Part shown: positions 19,558-29,958 of the stretch, in pieces
Layout: the number at the start of each line of letters is the position of its first letter
Numbering within the stretch: position 1 is the first letter of the stretch
Assembly: GCF_004114955.1 (NCBI RefSeq)
Contig: NZ_CP030053.1
Span: forward strand, 248,001-312,000
Origin: Bradyrhizobium guangzhouense
GTDB lineage: Bacteria > Pseudomonadota > Alphaproteobacteria > Rhizobiales > Xanthobacteraceae
Length of the DNA stretch: 64,000 nt
Direction: 5' to 3'
Translations under genes and position numbers: made by a program
Notes under the pieces: generated by a model
The model's database searches: none
What the model was told of the DNA's origin: nothing
What the model saw: the letters and a program-made list of their open reading frames with translations, nothing else

Positions 19558-20586
19558 TTACCCCCGCCGCCTTGCATTCGCGGCGATCGCCATCAGCGTG
19601 CGTTGGGCGATCGCGGCGGCGAGCGTCGATTGTTTGCGGGTGTCGAGCGCGGCGGCCGCGAGCTGCTCGATGATGGCGGCGAGCCTTGCCACGCTGAAAT
19701 TGCGCAGCGCCGTTTCGACCATGGGCTTTCGTGAAAAATGCAGCCGCGGAAAGCCGCCGTCCAGCACGGCGGAGGCAGGCTGGCCGTCGGCGATGGCGAG
19801 CGCGGATTTGTGCAGCCATGCGGCCTGGCGCTGCGCGGCCGAGATGATCACGCCCGGATAGGTGCCGGCGACCATGGCCTTTGCGAATTCGGTCTCGACG
19901 ATGTCGGGCCGCCCGGCGAAAGCGCCGTCGACGATCGGATCGAGCTTGAGCTCGGACGCATCCGCGACGACGGACGTCACGTCGTCCAGCGTGATTTCGC
20001 CCTTGCCATGAGCGTAGAGCGTGAGCTTGCGCAGCTCGTTGCGCGAGGCCTGGCGGTCGCCGCCGAGGAACGACATCAATGCCGCGCGGGCGTCCTGCGT
20101 AATGCGCAAGTTCGCAATGCGGAGCTCATCCTCCATCAATTTTGCAAGGTCGCGTTCGGTGTCGGGGTAGCAGCCGATCGCGACGGCGGTCCGGGCCTTT
20201 TCGCAGGTCTTGCGCAGCGGCGATTCCGGGCGCAGCTCGCCGGCCTCGATCACGATGCGGCAATCCCTCACGCTCATCTCGGCCAGCGTGTCGATGCCGG
20301 CGGCAAAGCTCCGCGAGCCGGCGCGGACGCGAATGGCGCGGCGGCCGCCGAACAGCGGCACGGTCATGGCCTCGTCGACCAGGCGCGACGGCTCGGCGGA
20401 CAACTCGTCGCCGTCGAGCTTCACCAGCGAGAAGGGGTCATTGGGGTCGTCGACGGCGGACGCAATCAACGCGTCGGCGCGCTCACGCACGAGGCCGGCA
20501 TCGGGACCATAAAGCAGGATGATCGGACGGCCCGCGTCGGGACGCGCGAGGAAGGCATCGATCTCTTTTCCGCGCAGCGCGACCAT
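19558..20586 (-). CDS. holA: DNA polymerase III delta subunit
   Basis: The delta subunit opens the beta clamp in the clamp-loader complex. The 342-residue protein shows the N-terminal ILLYGPDAGLVRERADAL segment, which resembles a P-loop but lacks the Lys-Ser/Thr, as in all HolA. It has the helical lid region (MSFLGGDRQASRNELRKLTLYA) and the C-terminal collar domain. It is the last gene of the leuS-lptE-holA operon, 22 bases after lptE. Confidence 0.95.
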   Translation of the reverse strand: MVALRGKEIDAFLARPDAGRPIILLYGPDAGLVRERADALIASAVDDPNDPFSLVKLDGDELSAEPSRLVDEAMTVPLFGGRRAIRVRAGSRSFAAGIDTLAEMSVRDCRIVIEAGELRPESPLRKTCEKARTAVAIGCYPDTERDLAKLMEDELRIANLRITQDARAALMSFLGGDRQASRNELRKLTLYAHGKGEITLDDVTSVVADASELKLDPIVDGAFAGRPDIVETEFAKAMVAGTYPGVIISAAQRQAAWLHKSALAIADGQPASAVLDGGFPRLHFSRKPMVETALRNFSVARLAAIIEQLAAAALDTRKQSTLAAAIAQRTLMAIAANARRRG

Positions 20587-20608
20587 CGGGCCTCAAGCGG
20601 GAAATGAA

Positions 20609-21160
20609 CTACGAGCCCGCGGTGAAGAACGCGGCGAGCCTTGTGTTGATGTTCTCGGCGATCTCGTTGGCGGCACGATCCTCCGCGTCGCGTATCGCGC
20701 GGTTGCGGGCGAAGCGTTGATACGAGCCGGGCATGTCGTAGGAGACACGCGAGAACGTGGAACCGCTCATCACAGACTTGCCGGTCGCAACTTCGGTCAG
20801 GTTGTATTGGCAGTCGATGCCGTAGTTTTCACTGGTCGGCAGGCCGGTCAGGGCAGAGACGATCAGCGACGATTTGCTCGTGGTGAAGCGGATATCGAGC
20901 CGGTGCGTCGGCGGCATGCCGGTCGCCGAGCCGTAGAGCTTGAAGGCGAGGGCGTTGCGGATCTCGACGCCTACGCGAGCCTCGCGCGAGGCGTTCGCCT
21001 TCGAGATCGGCGGCAGGTCGACCCCCATGAGCTTTTCACGCAGGCCGGGGGTGCCGTCGGTATGCTCGGCATACATCGGCTGGAAGCAGCCGGCCGTCAG
21101 CGCCGCCAGTGTGGCAACCGCCAGCAAGCGGGCTGCGATACGGATCCTAGCCGACAACAT
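20609..21160 (-). CDS. lptE: LptE-like LPS-assembly lipoprotein
   Basis: An outer-membrane lipoprotein that plugs LptD and helps insert lipopolysaccharide. The 183-residue protein has a lipoprotein signal with lipobox LTAGC (Cys at residue 25), then FQPMYAE and a compact LptE domain. It overlaps the leuS stop by 14 bases and precedes holA, the usual leuS-lptE-holA order. Confidence 0.93.
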   Translation of the reverse strand: MLSARIRIAARLLAVATLAALTAGCFQPMYAEHTDGTPGLREKLMGVDLPPISKANASREARVGVEIRNALAFKLYGSATGMPPTHRLDIRFTTSKSSLIVSALTGLPTSENYGIDCQYNLTEVATGKSVMSGSTFSRVSYDMPGSYQRFARNRAIRDAEDRAANEIAENINTRLAAFFTAGS

Positions 21161-23783
21161 TCACGATCCTCTTGGGAACGATGATCACCTTGCGGACGGG
21201 CTTGCCGTCCAAGGCCAGTTTTACAGCATCAAGGGCCAAAGCGGCAGCCTCGATTTCCGGATTCTGGGCCGCTGTTGCAACCGTGACCTCACCGCGCTTC
21301 TTGCCGTTGACCTGGACCACCAGGGTCACACTGTCTTCAATCAGCAAATCGCGTTCGATTTGCGGCCAATTGGCCTCCGAAACCAGCCCCTTCTCGCCCA
21401 GAACCTGCCAGCACTCCTCGGCCAGATGCGGCATCATCGGGGAGAACAGCTGGACCAGGATCTGGCTGGCCTCCCGGATCGCCCAGGCCAAATCTGGAGC
21501 CAAGTCAGCCGCGGGCTGGCCGGCGCGCTGCAGCACCTCCGAGAACGTATTGGTGAATTCGCGGATATGGGCGAGGCAGACGTTGAAATGCAGCCGCTCG
21601 ACGCCTGATGTGACCTTGTCCAGCGCGCCGTGGGCCGCCTTGCGCAGCAAGAGCGCATCGTCGCTGAAGGACGCCGGCCGGGTGGCGGGAGCAGTCTTGC
21701 TGACCTCCACGGCATCGTTCACCAGTCGCCACAGCCGCTGTACGAAGCGCGAGGCACCCTGGACGCGCTCATCGCTCCAGATCACGTCGCGGTCGGGCGG
21801 GGAGTCCGACAGCATGAACCAGCGGGCAACGTCGGCGCCGTAGGTCGCAATGATGTCGTCGGGATCGACCGTGTTCTTCTTCGACTTCGACATCTTCTCG
21901 ATCGGGCCGATCTGGACGTCTTCGCCGGTCGATAGCAGCGTCGCGCGGCGGCCATTGCCGCCGACCTCGATCTTCACCTCGGCCGGCTGCACCCAGGTGC
22001 CATCGGCCTTCTGGTAGGTCTCGTGCACCACCATACCTTGCGTGAACATGCCGGCGAACGGCTCATCCAGCGCGAGGTGCCCGGTCGCCTTCATGGCGCG
22101 AGTGAAGAACCGGCTGTAGAGCAGGTGCAGGATCGCGTGCTCGACACCGCCGATATACTGATCGACCGGCAGCATGCGGTTGGCGACCCCTGGTGTCGTC
22201 GGCGCAGTCGCGTTCCAGGGATCGGTGAAGCGCGCAAAATACCAGGACGAATCCACGAAGGTGTCCATGGTGTCGGTCTCACGCTGCGCCTTGCCGCCGC
22301 ATTTCGGACAGGTCACGTGCTTCCAGGTCGGATGATGGTCGAGCGCGTTGCCCGGCTTGTCGAAGCTGACATCCTCTGGCAGCACCACTGGCAACTGGTC
22401 ATCCGGCACCGGCACCACGTCGCACTTCGGACAATGGATCACCGGAATCGGGCAGCCCCAATAGCGCTGGCGTGAAATGCCCCAGTCGCGCAGGCGGAAA
22501 TTGACCTGACGCTCGCCGACCGGCGCGTTGCCGCGCATCTCGCCTTCGAGACGCTTTGCAACCTCGTCCTTGGCCTGCTCGATGGTCATTCCGTCGAGGA
22601 AGCGCGAATTGATCATGCGACCGTCACCGTCATAGGCGGTGTCGGTGATGACGAAGGATTTGGGATCCTGGCCCTCGGGACAGACGACCGGCGTATTGCC
22701 GAGCGCGTATTTGTTGACGAAGTCGAGGTCGCGCTGGTCATGCGCGGGGCAGCCGAAGATCGCACCCGTGCCGTATTCCATCAGCACGAAGTTGGCGACA
22801 TAGACCGGCAGCTTCCAGCTCGGATCGAACGGATGCACCGCGCGGATGCCGGTGTCGAAGCCCTGCTTCTCCGCGGTGTCGATGATCGACTGCGCGGTGC
22901 CGATTTTCTTGATGTCGGAGATGAACTCCGCAAGAGCAGGGTTCTTGGCCGCGGCCGCCTGCGCCAGCGGATGATCCGCCGAGATCGCCATGAACTTCGC
23001 GCCGAACAGCGTGTCGGGGCGCGTGGTGAAAATCTTCAGCTCGCTCTCGCCTTCAGGCGTCGTCGCCTGATCCAGCGCGAAGCGGATCAACAGGCCCTCG
23101 GAGCGGCCGATCCAGTTGCGCTGCATCAGCCTGACCTTGTCGGGCCAGCGGTCGAGACTATCCAGCGCCGATAGCAATTCCTGCGAGTACTTCGTGATCT
23201 TGAAGACCCACTGGCTCATTTCCCGCTGTTCGACAACGGCGCCCGAGCGCCAGCCGCGACCGTCGATCACCTGCTCGTTGGCGAGCACGGTCATGTCGAC
23301 CGGATCCCAGTTCAGCTTGCGCTTCTCGCGTTCTGCGAGGCCCGCGGCGAGCATGTCCAGGAACATCTTCTGCTGATGCTTGTAGTAGCTGGGATCGCAG
23401 GTCGCGAATTCTCTGGACCAGTCCAGCGACAGCCCGATCGAGCGGAGCTGCTTCTTCATCGCGGCGATGTTGTCGTAGGTCCAGGCCTTGGGCGCGACCT
23501 TGCGCTCGATGGCGGCGTTCTCGGCCGGCAGGCCGAAGGCGTCCCAGCCCATCGGATGCAGCACGTTGAAGCCCTTGGCGCGCATGAAGCGGGCCAGCAC
23601 GTCGCCGAGCGTGTAGTTGCGGACATGGCCGATATGGATGCGCCCCGAGGGGTAGGGGAACATCTCCAGCACATAATATTTCGGCCGCGAATCATCGTTC
23701 TTCGAGACGAAGATCGCCTGCTCGTCCCATTGGCGTTGCCAGCGCGGTTCGGCGTCGCGGGCGTTGTAGCGTTCGGAGGTCAT
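21147..23783 (-). CDS. leuS: Leucyl-tRNA synthetase
   Basis: A class I synthetase of 878 residues. The HIGH signature is HIGH at 50-53 ([13 protein letters not shown]) and KMSKS is at 630-634. The CP1 editing domain lies between ([12 protein letters not shown] is its Thr-rich motif), with a zinc-like [10 protein letters not shown]...CPKCGGK insertion. The C-terminal part has the anticodon-binding helices and the tail domain. It is the first gene of leuS-lptE-holA, with a 190-base gap to the divergent GGDEF gene. Confidence 0.98.
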   Translation of the reverse strand: MTSERYNARDAEPRWQRQWDEQAIFVSKNDDSRPKYYVLEMFPYPSGRIHIGHVRNYTLGDVLARFMRAKGFNVLHPMGWDAFGLPAENAAIERKVAPKAWTYDNIAAMKKQLRSIGLSLDWSREFATCDPSYYKHQQKMFLDMLAAGLAEREKRKLNWDPVDMTVLANEQVIDGRGWRSGAVVEQREMSQWVFKITKYSQELLSALDSLDRWPDKVRLMQRNWIGRSEGLLIRFALDQATTPEGESELKIFTTRPDTLFGAKFMAISADHPLAQAAAAKNPALAEFISDIKKIGTAQSIIDTAEKQGFDTGIRAVHPFDPSWKLPVYVANFVLMEYGTGAIFGCPAHDQRDLDFVNKYALGNTPVVCPEGQDPKSFVITDTAYDGDGRMINSRFLDGMTIEQAKDEVAKRLEGEMRGNAPVGERQVNFRLRDWGISRQRYWGCPIPVIHCPKCDVVPVPDDQLPVVLPEDVSFDKPGNALDHHPTWKHVTCPKCGGKAQRETDTMDTFVDSSWYFARFTDPWNATAPTTPGVANRMLPVDQYIGGVEHAILHLLYSRFFTRAMKATGHLALDEPFAGMFTQGMVVHETYQKADGTWVQPAEVKIEVGGNGRRATLLSTGEDVQIGPIEKMSKSKKNTVDPDDIIATYGADVARWFMLSDSPPDRDVIWSDERVQGASRFVQRLWRLVNDAVEVSKTAPATRPASFSDDALLLRKAAHGALDKVTSGVERLHFNVCLAHIREFTNTFSEVLQRAGQPAADLAPDLAWAIREASQILVQLFSPMMPHLAEECWQVLGEKGLVSEANWPQIERDLLIEDSVTLVVQVNGKKRGEVTVATAAQNPEIEAAALALDAVKLALDGKPVRKVIIVPKRIVNVVG

Positions 23784-23975
23784 GGAATCGTTGCGTTTTC
23801 GTGGTTTCGGCGGCCTGAAGAGGCCGGACTAGGCCATAGAAGTCCTCGGGGGGTCAATGGGTTGCCGCCACGGGCGGCCCCTCGCAATACTGCTCCGCAA
23901 AAATACGGACAAGGCTATTGGGATCGGATTAAGGGGTCGGTGCGAGGTTGGCGCCAACAATACCTGCGTCAGGCC

Positions 23976-25022
23976 ATGGCCTCAGATTTCGACGATACCG
24001 ACTACGACTATGCCGCGTCCGTCGCCGGACGGGCGGTGCGGAGCATGGCCGAGCAGCGGATTCCGCCGACACCGACCAATTTTGCGATCTGGTTCCAGTA
24101 TTACGCCGGCAGTCATAATGACCTGCGCAACGCTATTGATCTCCTGATCGACCACAACCGTCCCTTCGACGTCAGGACCAATCAGGACCTGTTCGAGACC
24201 TATATCGCGCCCCAGGTGAGCGCCGTGGTGGTCGAGACGTCCGAGCGGCTGCAGGCCCTGATGGGGGCCGCGAAGGAATTTCTGGCGACCGCGATCGCCG
24301 ATAACCATTCCCAGATGCAGGCGATCAGCCAGGTTGCCGACCAGGGCAAGGCCGGCGTCGATCCGAAGACGCTGGTTGCCCAGCTCATGAACGAGCTGGC
24401 GCGAGCCGCTACCCGCGCGACGCGGCTCGAGGCGGGCTTTGAGGAAAAAACCCGTGAGCTCGATGTTATCAGAGATTCGCTCAGCAAATCCGAGGCGCGC
24501 GCCCGGACCGACACGCTGACGGGCCTCGCCAACCGGCGGGCATTGGATGAATTTCTGCGCAAGGCGCAGACAATGGCGGAATGGGGCGAGCCGCTCAGCG
24601 TACTCTTGCTCGATGTCGACCACTTCAAGACGTTCAACGACAATTTTGGCCACGGTGTCGGCGACCAGGTGCTGCGCCTGATGGCGAAGGTGTTGGGCGA
24701 AAAGGTCCGCCCGCAGGATCTGCCGGCGCGCTACGGCGGCGAGGAACTGATCGCGGTGTTGCCGGATGCCGATCTCGCAGCATGCACCGAGATTGCCGAG
24801 CGCATCAGGCGCGCGATCGGTGAGTGCACCATCACGCGCCGTTCGACCGGTGAGGTGTTGCCGAACATCACGGTTTCAATCGGTGTTGCGCAGTATCGTC
24901 CTGGCGAAACCACCGCTGATTTGATCGAGCGCTGCGATCGCGCGCTCTATCTCGCCAAGGGCGGGGGCCGCAATCGCGTGGTGACGGAAAACGAGGTCGA
25001 TCGCGCCGAGGCCGCCGGTTAG
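23976..25022 (+). CDS. Cytoplasmic GGDEF diguanylate cyclase with inhibitory site
   Basis: Makes cyclic di-GMP from two GTP. The 348-residue protein has an N-terminal domain of about 170 residues with no transmembrane helix, a predicted coiled coil (about 145-185) and a C-terminal GGDEF domain. The signature is GGEEL at 254-258, with the inhibitory-site RxxD (RPQD, 245-248) exactly five residues before it, so activity should be product-inhibited. The ATG at 23976 is used; a GTG at 23940 is in frame. The upstream open frame to 23376 runs antisense to leuS and is not coding. Its partner is not evident. Confidence 0.9.
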   Translation: MASDFDDTDYDYAASVAGRAVRSMAEQRIPPTPTNFAIWFQYYAGSHNDLRNAIDLLIDHNRPFDVRTNQDLFETYIAPQVSAVVVETSERLQALMGAAKEFLATAIADNHSQMQAISQVADQGKAGVDPKTLVAQLMNELARAATRATRLEAGFEEKTRELDVIRDSLSKSEARARTDTLTGLANRRALDEFLRKAQTMAEWGEPLSVLLLDVDHFKTFNDNFGHGVGDQVLRLMAKVLGEKVRPQDLPARYGGEELIAVLPDADLAACTEIAERIRRAIGECTITRRSTGEVLPNITVSIGVAQYRPGETTADLIERCDRALYLAKGGGRNRVVTENEVDRAEAAG

Positions 25023-25077
25023 CGTTTTCGAGCGAAATGGACTCCGGTCCGCGTCAAGAAAACGCGTCAACACGAAT

Positions 25078-26781
25078 CTAGGCGCTCGCCGCAATCATCA
25101 TGCCCGCCGGGCCTTTCTCGATCGCTTGCACGCCGTGCTCGACGACATTGTTGCGACCGCGATGCTTGGCGGCATAGAGCGCAGCGTCGGCGGCTTCGAT
25201 CAGGTCGCCAGGACGCAGGGCCTCGTTCGGCCGCGTCGCGGCGACGCCGATTGAAACGGTGACGACCATGTGGGCCGAGGTGATGTGCGGCAGGCAGAGC
25301 TTCAGCACGGCCGCGCGCACCTGTTCGCCGATCTCGACGGCGCGCATCACGTCGGTGTTCGGCAGCAAGAGGCAGAATTCCTCGCCGCCATAGCGCGCGG
25401 CAAAGCCCATCGTGTCGGCGGCGATGCCAGACAGCGACTCGCCGAGCAGCGTCAGGCAGGAATCGCCTTCGAGATGGCCGTAAGTGTCGTTGAACAGCTT
25501 GAAATGGTCGACGTCGATCATCAGCAGCGCGAGCTCGCTGCCATATTGCTGCGCCCTCATCCATTCGAAGTCGAGCCGGCTCTGGAAGCCGCGGCGGTTG
25601 GCGAGCCCCGACAGCATGTCGATCGAGGCCATCACCGTCAGCCGATCGTTGGTCGCGATCAGCTCGCGCTCGCGTTGACTGAGCTGCGCCGCCATCGCGT
25701 TGAAGGCGCGCGCCAGCGGCACGAATTCGGAGGGCAGGCTCTTGCGCGCGGCGCGGGCCGACAGGTCGCCCTCGCCGAGTCGCTTGGCCATGTCGGCAAG
25801 CATTTCGATCGGCTTGATGACGAGCTTCTCGGCAGCGATCAGCGCGCCGAGCAGCACGAACACCACGACGAAAGCGAGCTGGAGATAGGCGGTGCGGATG
25901 TCGCGGCTCACCGCCGCGGACACCTTGTCTTCGTCGATGCTGGCGATCAGGCGGGCATTGGTGCCGGCGATGCGGATGAAGCTGACCGCGCGCTGCGAGC
26001 CGTCAGCGGCGAGGAAAGACAGCGAGCCTTCGTCCTGGTCGGAGCGCAATGCCATGTCGGCGATCGCCGACATCAGCGGCATGTCGTCGAGGGGCCGTCC
26101 GACCGCGCTGTGCTCGTCGGCGGGCGCGGCCAGCACGGTGCCGGTGCTGTCGACCAGCACGGCGGTGATGCCGACGCGGCCGCCGAGATTGTTCATCACC
26201 TTCGACATCCAGTCGAGATTGACCGTTGCGAGCACGACGGCATCGGCGACGCCGCTGAATGCGGAGACCGGATAGACCGCCATGACGGTCGGCGATTGCG
26301 CGGGACGCGACAGGATGAAGTCGGACAGCACGAAACGGCCGGATTGCTGCGCTTGCTGGAAATAGGGTCGGTCGGACAGGTCGAGACCGACATACATGTT
26401 GTTGGTCGCACACTGGATGCGGCCCTCTTGGCCGGCGATCAGCAGCGTGCGGATCCAAGGCAGGCTCGTCGGCAGGCTCGCGCGCAGCACGTCGCAGCTC
26501 TTGCTGACGCCGCCGGCGGAGGCGCGGATGAAGGCTTCCGATTTCAGGATGGTCTCGACCGACGAGATCACCTCACGCTGCGCATCGGCGCTGTGCCGTG
26601 CGACGGTGGTGAATTCGGCCGCAGCCTGCGCGATCTGCTTGGTGCGGGTGTCTTCGAGCGAGCGGATCCGCTCGAGCATCAAGGGCGCGACCAGAATCAC
26701 CGCGAGCAATGCAAGCCGGGCCCTGATGCCGAGGACCTGCTTGAGTTTTGCGCGTTTGCGGTTGAAACTGACGTTTGCCAT
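25078..26781 (-). CDS. Membrane-bound sensor diguanylate cyclase (dCache-HAMP-GGDEF)
   Basis: A 567-residue protein with a first membrane helix at about 26-40, a periplasmic dCache-like sensor domain (about 45-285), a second helix near 300, a HAMP linker and a GGDEF domain with GGEEF at 465-469. The I-site RxxD is absent; the equivalent residues are ADTM. The start MANVSFNRKRAKLK at 26781 is used over the ATG-like at 26805. The ligand is not known. It is convergent with the other GGDEF gene and divergent from the PLP protein gene. Confidence 0.9.
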   Translation of the reverse strand: MANVSFNRKRAKLKQVLGIRARLALLAVILVAPLMLERIRSLEDTRTKQIAQAAAEFTTVARHSADAQREVISSVETILKSEAFIRASAGGVSKSCDVLRASLPTSLPWIRTLLIAGQEGRIQCATNNMYVGLDLSDRPYFQQAQQSGRFVLSDFILSRPAQSPTVMAVYPVSAFSGVADAVVLATVNLDWMSKVMNNLGGRVGITAVLVDSTGTVLAAPADEHSAVGRPLDDMPLMSAIADMALRSDQDEGSLSFLAADGSQRAVSFIRIAGTNARLIASIDEDKVSAAVSRDIRTAYLQLAFVVVFVLLGALIAAEKLVIKPIEMLADMAKRLGEGDLSARAARKSLPSEFVPLARAFNAMAAQLSQRERELIATNDRLTVMASIDMLSGLANRRGFQSRLDFEWMRAQQYGSELALLMIDVDHFKLFNDTYGHLEGDSCLTLLGESLSGIAADTMGFAARYGGEEFCLLLPNTDVMRAVEIGEQVRAAVLKLCLPHITSAHMVVTVSIGVAATRPNEALRPGDLIEAADAALYAAKHRGRNNVVEHGVQAIEKGPAGMMIAASA

Positions 26782-26889
26782 CTTCGTTACCCACCCCACG
26801 GGCAAGGTAAAGCGAAGGGTTCAAAAACCCTTTCTTGAACTTGGTAAAATTGGAACTACCTCCGTTAAGGTCACCGCCCAACCGACATC

Positions 26890-27579
26890 ATGACAGACAG
26901 CAACGCCGCGCCGGTAACCGGCGATTCATCAAATGCGCTCGCCACGGTCGAGGCGGAGATTGCGCGCGCCTGCAAGGATGCGCGGCGCGATCGTGCCTCG
27001 GTGACGCTGATCGCGGTGTCCAAGACGTTCTCGGCGGACGCAATTATGCCCGTAATCGGCGCCGGACAGCGCGTGTTCGGGGAGAATCGCGTGCAGGAGG
27101 CCAAAGGCAAGTGGCCGGCGTTAACGGCTGCTTACCCTGATATCGCGTTGCATCTCATCGGTCCGCTGCAATCCAACAAGGCAAAAGAGGCCGTCGCGCT
27201 GTTCGATGCGATCCATTCGGTCGACCGTCCGAGCATTTGCCAGGCGTTAGCCAAAGAAATCGAATCCCAGAACAGACATCCGCAGCTCTTCGTCCAGATC
27301 AACACCGGCGAGGAGCCGCAGAAGGCCGGCGTCGCGCCCGGCGAGGCCGACGCATTCCTCGCGAGCTGCCGCGACACCTACGGGCTGACGATATCGGGCC
27401 TGATGTGCATCCCGCCGGTGGATGAGCCGCCGGCGGCGCATTTCGCGCTCACCGCCAAGATCGCCGCGCGCAACGGGTTGATCAACCTGTCGATGGGCAT
27501 GAGCGCGGATTATGCGACCGCCATCATGCTGGGCGCCACCCATGTGCGCGTGGGCAGCGCGATCTTCGGGCATAGGTGA
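26890..27579 (+). CDS. YggS/PLPBP-family pyridoxal-phosphate homeostasis protein
   Basis: A 229-residue TIM-barrel protein that binds PLP and balances vitamin B6 and amino acid pools; no enzyme activity is known. The PLP Lys lies in TLIAVSKTFSA (near residue 45). The GENRVQEAKGKW motif follows, then HLIGPLQSNK, LSMGMSADY and the phosphate-binding VRVGSAIFG. The ATG is at 26890. Confidence 0.95.
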   Translation: MTDSNAAPVTGDSSNALATVEAEIARACKDARRDRASVTLIAVSKTFSADAIMPVIGAGQRVFGENRVQEAKGKWPALTAAYPDIALHLIGPLQSNKAKEAVALFDAIHSVDRPSICQALAKEIESQNRHPQLFVQINTGEEPQKAGVAPGEADAFLASCRDTYGLTISGLMCIPPVDEPPAAHFALTAKIAARNGLINLSMGMSADYATAIMLGATHVRVGSAIFGHR

Positions 27580-27598
27580 TTGCCGCATGCGCTGACCC

Positions 27599-27650
27599 GT
27601 AGCCCGGATGGAGCGAAAGCTCCATCCTTGCCGACGACGGCGGGCCTACA
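27599..27650. repeat. Palindromic repeat, family C
   Basis: The perfect hairpin GGATGGAGC-GAAA-GCTCCATCC (27606-27627) inside an outer TAGCCCG...CGGGCCTA pair. It lies between two convergent genes and overlaps the last codons of the hydratase. A second copy is at 30409. Confidence 0.8.
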
Positions 27651-28431
27651 CGAACCTCACCGACACCTTCCCCAGCACACCAAAATCTGCCGCAAAATGA
27701 TCGCCGGCCTGGATCGGCAGCGGCGGATGGCAGGTGCCTGTCGTCACCACCTGCCCTGCCCGCAAGGTGATGCCGAGGCCGCGCAGCTCGTTGGCAAGCC
27801 AGGCCAGCGCCTTCAGGGGATCGCCGAGCACGTTCTTGCCGTGGCCGACATAGCGCTCGCCGCGCAGCGTGATGACGGGCCGCTGCTCGACGAGATCGAT
27901 CGCGCGCCAGTTCGTTGATGCTGCCGGCCCCAGCACGAACAGATGCGCGCAGGCGTTGTCGGCGATCAGCTGCGCCTCGCCGACGCTGGTGAAATCGGAG
28001 AAGCGTGAATCCGGAATTTCGATGGCTGGATACAACGTGTCGGCAGCGGCAAGCACTTCGTCGACGCCAAAGGGCGAAGACCGCGGCGCCAGGTCGCGCC
28101 CCATGCGGAAGCAGAATTCGGGCTCGCCGACGCGCATCGCGTTGCCCTTCATCGATGCGGTGCCGCCATCGGCGATCACGGTGTCGCTCATGATGCGGCC
28201 GGCCAGCGGTCCGGCAACATTGATGTGTTTCTGCCCGGCGTCGCTCGTGGCCGCGATCTTCCAGCCGAACAGTTTTCCGAGCGATTGATTTTCGAGCACC
28301 GCCTGCACGGCATAAGCCTCGCTGCGGCTCTGTGGCCGGAACGGCACCTCCAGCGCGTCGAGCTTGCTGCCGTCACGCCAATGTTTGACCAGGGCGAGCG
28401 AAGCGGCGTTGATCTGATCCCTGTCGAGCAT
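27646..28431 (-). CDS. 2-keto-4-pentenoate hydratase / fumarylacetoacetase-family protein
   Basis: A 261-residue protein of the MhpD/HpcG type, which hydrates 2-hydroxypenta-2,4-dienoates in meta-cleavage pathways. It shows LFGWKIAATSDAGQK near residue 55, the metal-ligand region GEPEFCFRMGRDL (two Glu/Glu-type ligands), and the GQVVTTGTCHPPLPIQAGD segment near the end. No aromatic-degradation operon surrounds it, so the substrate is open. The stop overlaps the palindromic repeat. Six bases separate it from the next gene upstream, so they may be co-transcribed. Confidence 0.85.
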   Translation of the reverse strand: MLDRDQINAASLALVKHWRDGSKLDALEVPFRPQSRSEAYAVQAVLENQSLGKLFGWKIAATSDAGQKHINVAGPLAGRIMSDTVIADGGTASMKGNAMRVGEPEFCFRMGRDLAPRSSPFGVDEVLAAADTLYPAIEIPDSRFSDFTSVGEAQLIADNACAHLFVLGPAASTNWRAIDLVEQRPVITLRGERYVGHGKNVLGDPLKALAWLANELRGLGITLRAGQVVTTGTCHPPLPIQAGDHFAADFGVLGKVSVRFV

Positions 28432-28437
28432 GTGTCC

Positions 28438-29007
28438 TCACCCGATGATGATTCTTGTTCTTGGTCCTATCCGCCGCAGCAGATGTAGCATCGCGGCCTT
28501 GGTCATGGAGACGCAGCCTGCCGTCGGGCCGAAATTGTCGCGCGCCAGATGCAGGAACACCGCGCTGCCGCGGCCGGCGATGCGTGGGCGCGTGTTGTGA
28601 TCGATCTCGATGATAAAGTCATAGAGGTGGTCGGCGCGCTTCAGCCGGTCGCCGCCCTCGCCCTGCCCGCGCCGGATCCACTGGTTGTAGTGGCGATCAC
28701 TGGGATCCTCACACCAGGCGTCGGCATCGGTGATGATGCGCGCCAGCAGAAACGTCCCGGGACGGTTGTGCCGGTCGCCCCGCCACCACAATTGACGGGG
28801 CCGAAAGCTGCCCCTGGGGGTGCCGCCATCGCCCTCGCGCTTGTTGGCCAAAATGCCGCCGCGCCCCAGCGCCACCGGAATCGTCAGGTTGCCGGCCGTC
28901 AGCCAGCCCCGGCGCGGATTCCCGGCGGCAGGCTTAACGCGGATCGAGGACAGTGGTGCGTTGCCTCGATTCCCGGCGTAACTGGCTGACACGGCTTTGG
29001 TTTTCAT
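28438..29007 (-). CDS. YkuD-type L,D-transpeptidase family protein
   Basis: A 189-residue protein with the catalytic motif FLHLARDNFGPTAGCVSM: the His, the Gly and the nucleophile Cys in TAGC. The family cross-links peptidoglycan or attaches lipoproteins. The start at 29007 (MKTKAVSAS) is chosen over 29031. An obvious Sec signal peptide is not seen, which is unusual for a periplasmic enzyme; an upstream or alternative start may be missed. It precedes the hydratase gene. Confidence 0.82.
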   Translation of the reverse strand: MKTKAVSASYAGNRGNAPLSSIRVKPAAGNPRRGWLTAGNLTIPVALGRGGILANKREGDGGTPRGSFRPRQLWWRGDRHNRPGTFLLARIITDADAWCEDPSDRHYNQWIRRGQGEGGDRLKRADHLYDFIIEIDHNTRPRIAGRGSAVFLHLARDNFGPTAGCVSMTKAAMLHLLRRIGPRTRIIIG

Positions 29008-29211
29008 GTGAAATCGCGATGTCGAATTCATTACAGGACATTCATCAAACCGTCCTGCTATTCTGGGTTAGAGTGCTTCTGGCTTGTGAATCGGTAACAG
29101 CCCACTACTTCAACACGAACAACAATAAAAACGGCGACCCCTAGACTTTCCCATCACGGCTGGGTGCGGCATGCATGCGCGCCTCGCCGGACTCCAAAAG
29201 GATGATCCCCT

Positions 29212-29898
29212 ATGGCCAATGCCCGCAAGATCCTGATCGTGGATGACGATACCGATCTGCGCGATACGTTGGTGGAGCAATTATCGCTACACGAAGAGTT
29301 TGAAGCCTCCGCCGTCGATACCGGCGCCAAAGGCGCCAGCGCCGCAAAGGCCAACGCTCCCGATCTTGTCCTGATGGATGTCGGTCTCCCCGACACCGAT
29401 GGCCGTGAGGTGGTTCGCTCCCTGCGCAAAGGCGGCTTCAAGGCGCCGATCATCATGCTGACGGGGCACGATACCGATTCCGACACGATTTTGGGCCTGG
29501 AATCCGGGGCCAACGACTATGTTGCAAAACCCTTCCGCTTCGCCGTGCTGCTCGCCCGCATCCGCGCCCAGCTCCGCCAGCACGAGGCCAGCGAGGACGC
29601 CGTGTTCTCGGTCGGCCCCTACTCCTTCCGTCCCGGCTCCAAGATGCTGACCGCGGCCAATGCCCGCAAGGTCCGCCTCACCGAGAAGGAAACGGCCATC
29701 CTGCGCTTCCTCTACCGGGCCGGCCAGATGCCGGTGTCGCGCGAGACCCTGCTCCAGGAGGTCTGGGGCTACAATTCCGGCGTCACCACCCACACGCTGG
29801 AAACCCACATCTACCGCCTCCGCCAGAAGATCGAGAAGGATGCCGCCAACCCGGAAATCCTGGTGACGGAAGCCGGTGGCTACAAGCTGGTGCCGTGA
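29212..29898 (+). CDS. OmpR/PhoB-family response regulator
   Basis: A 228-residue DNA-binding regulator. The receiver domain (about 5-118) has the acidic pocket DDD (11-13), the phospho-acceptor Asp in LVLMDVGLPDTDG (near 57), the Thr in IIMLTGHD and the Lys in YVAKPF. The C-terminal winged helix (about 130-228) has the recognition-helix segment ETLLQEVWGY...HTLETHIYRLRQK. No kinase gene adjoins it; orphan regulators of this type occur in alphaproteobacterial cell-envelope control (CenR-like), but I cannot assign that by eye. A 180-base leader precedes it. Confidence 0.9.
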   Translation: MANARKILIVDDDTDLRDTLVEQLSLHEEFEASAVDTGAKGASAAKANAPDLVLMDVGLPDTDGREVVRSLRKGGFKAPIIMLTGHDTDSDTILGLESGANDYVAKPFRFAVLLARIRAQLRQHEASEDAVFSVGPYSFRPGSKMLTAANARKVRLTEKETAILRFLYRAGQMPVSRETLLQEVWGYNSGVTTHTLETHIYRLRQKIEKDAANPEILVTEAGGYKLVP

Positions 29899-29958
29899 TA
29901 CGTTCCAGGAACGCGCGATTCGTCGTAAATTAGCGCGTTCCTCGAGCTTCGGACCGGA

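Noticed and set aside
23376..23975. 600-base upstream extension of the first GGDEF gene
   Set aside because: It lies antisense to leuS and across the 190-base gap; no homology; the ATG at 23976 begins the domain-like sequence.
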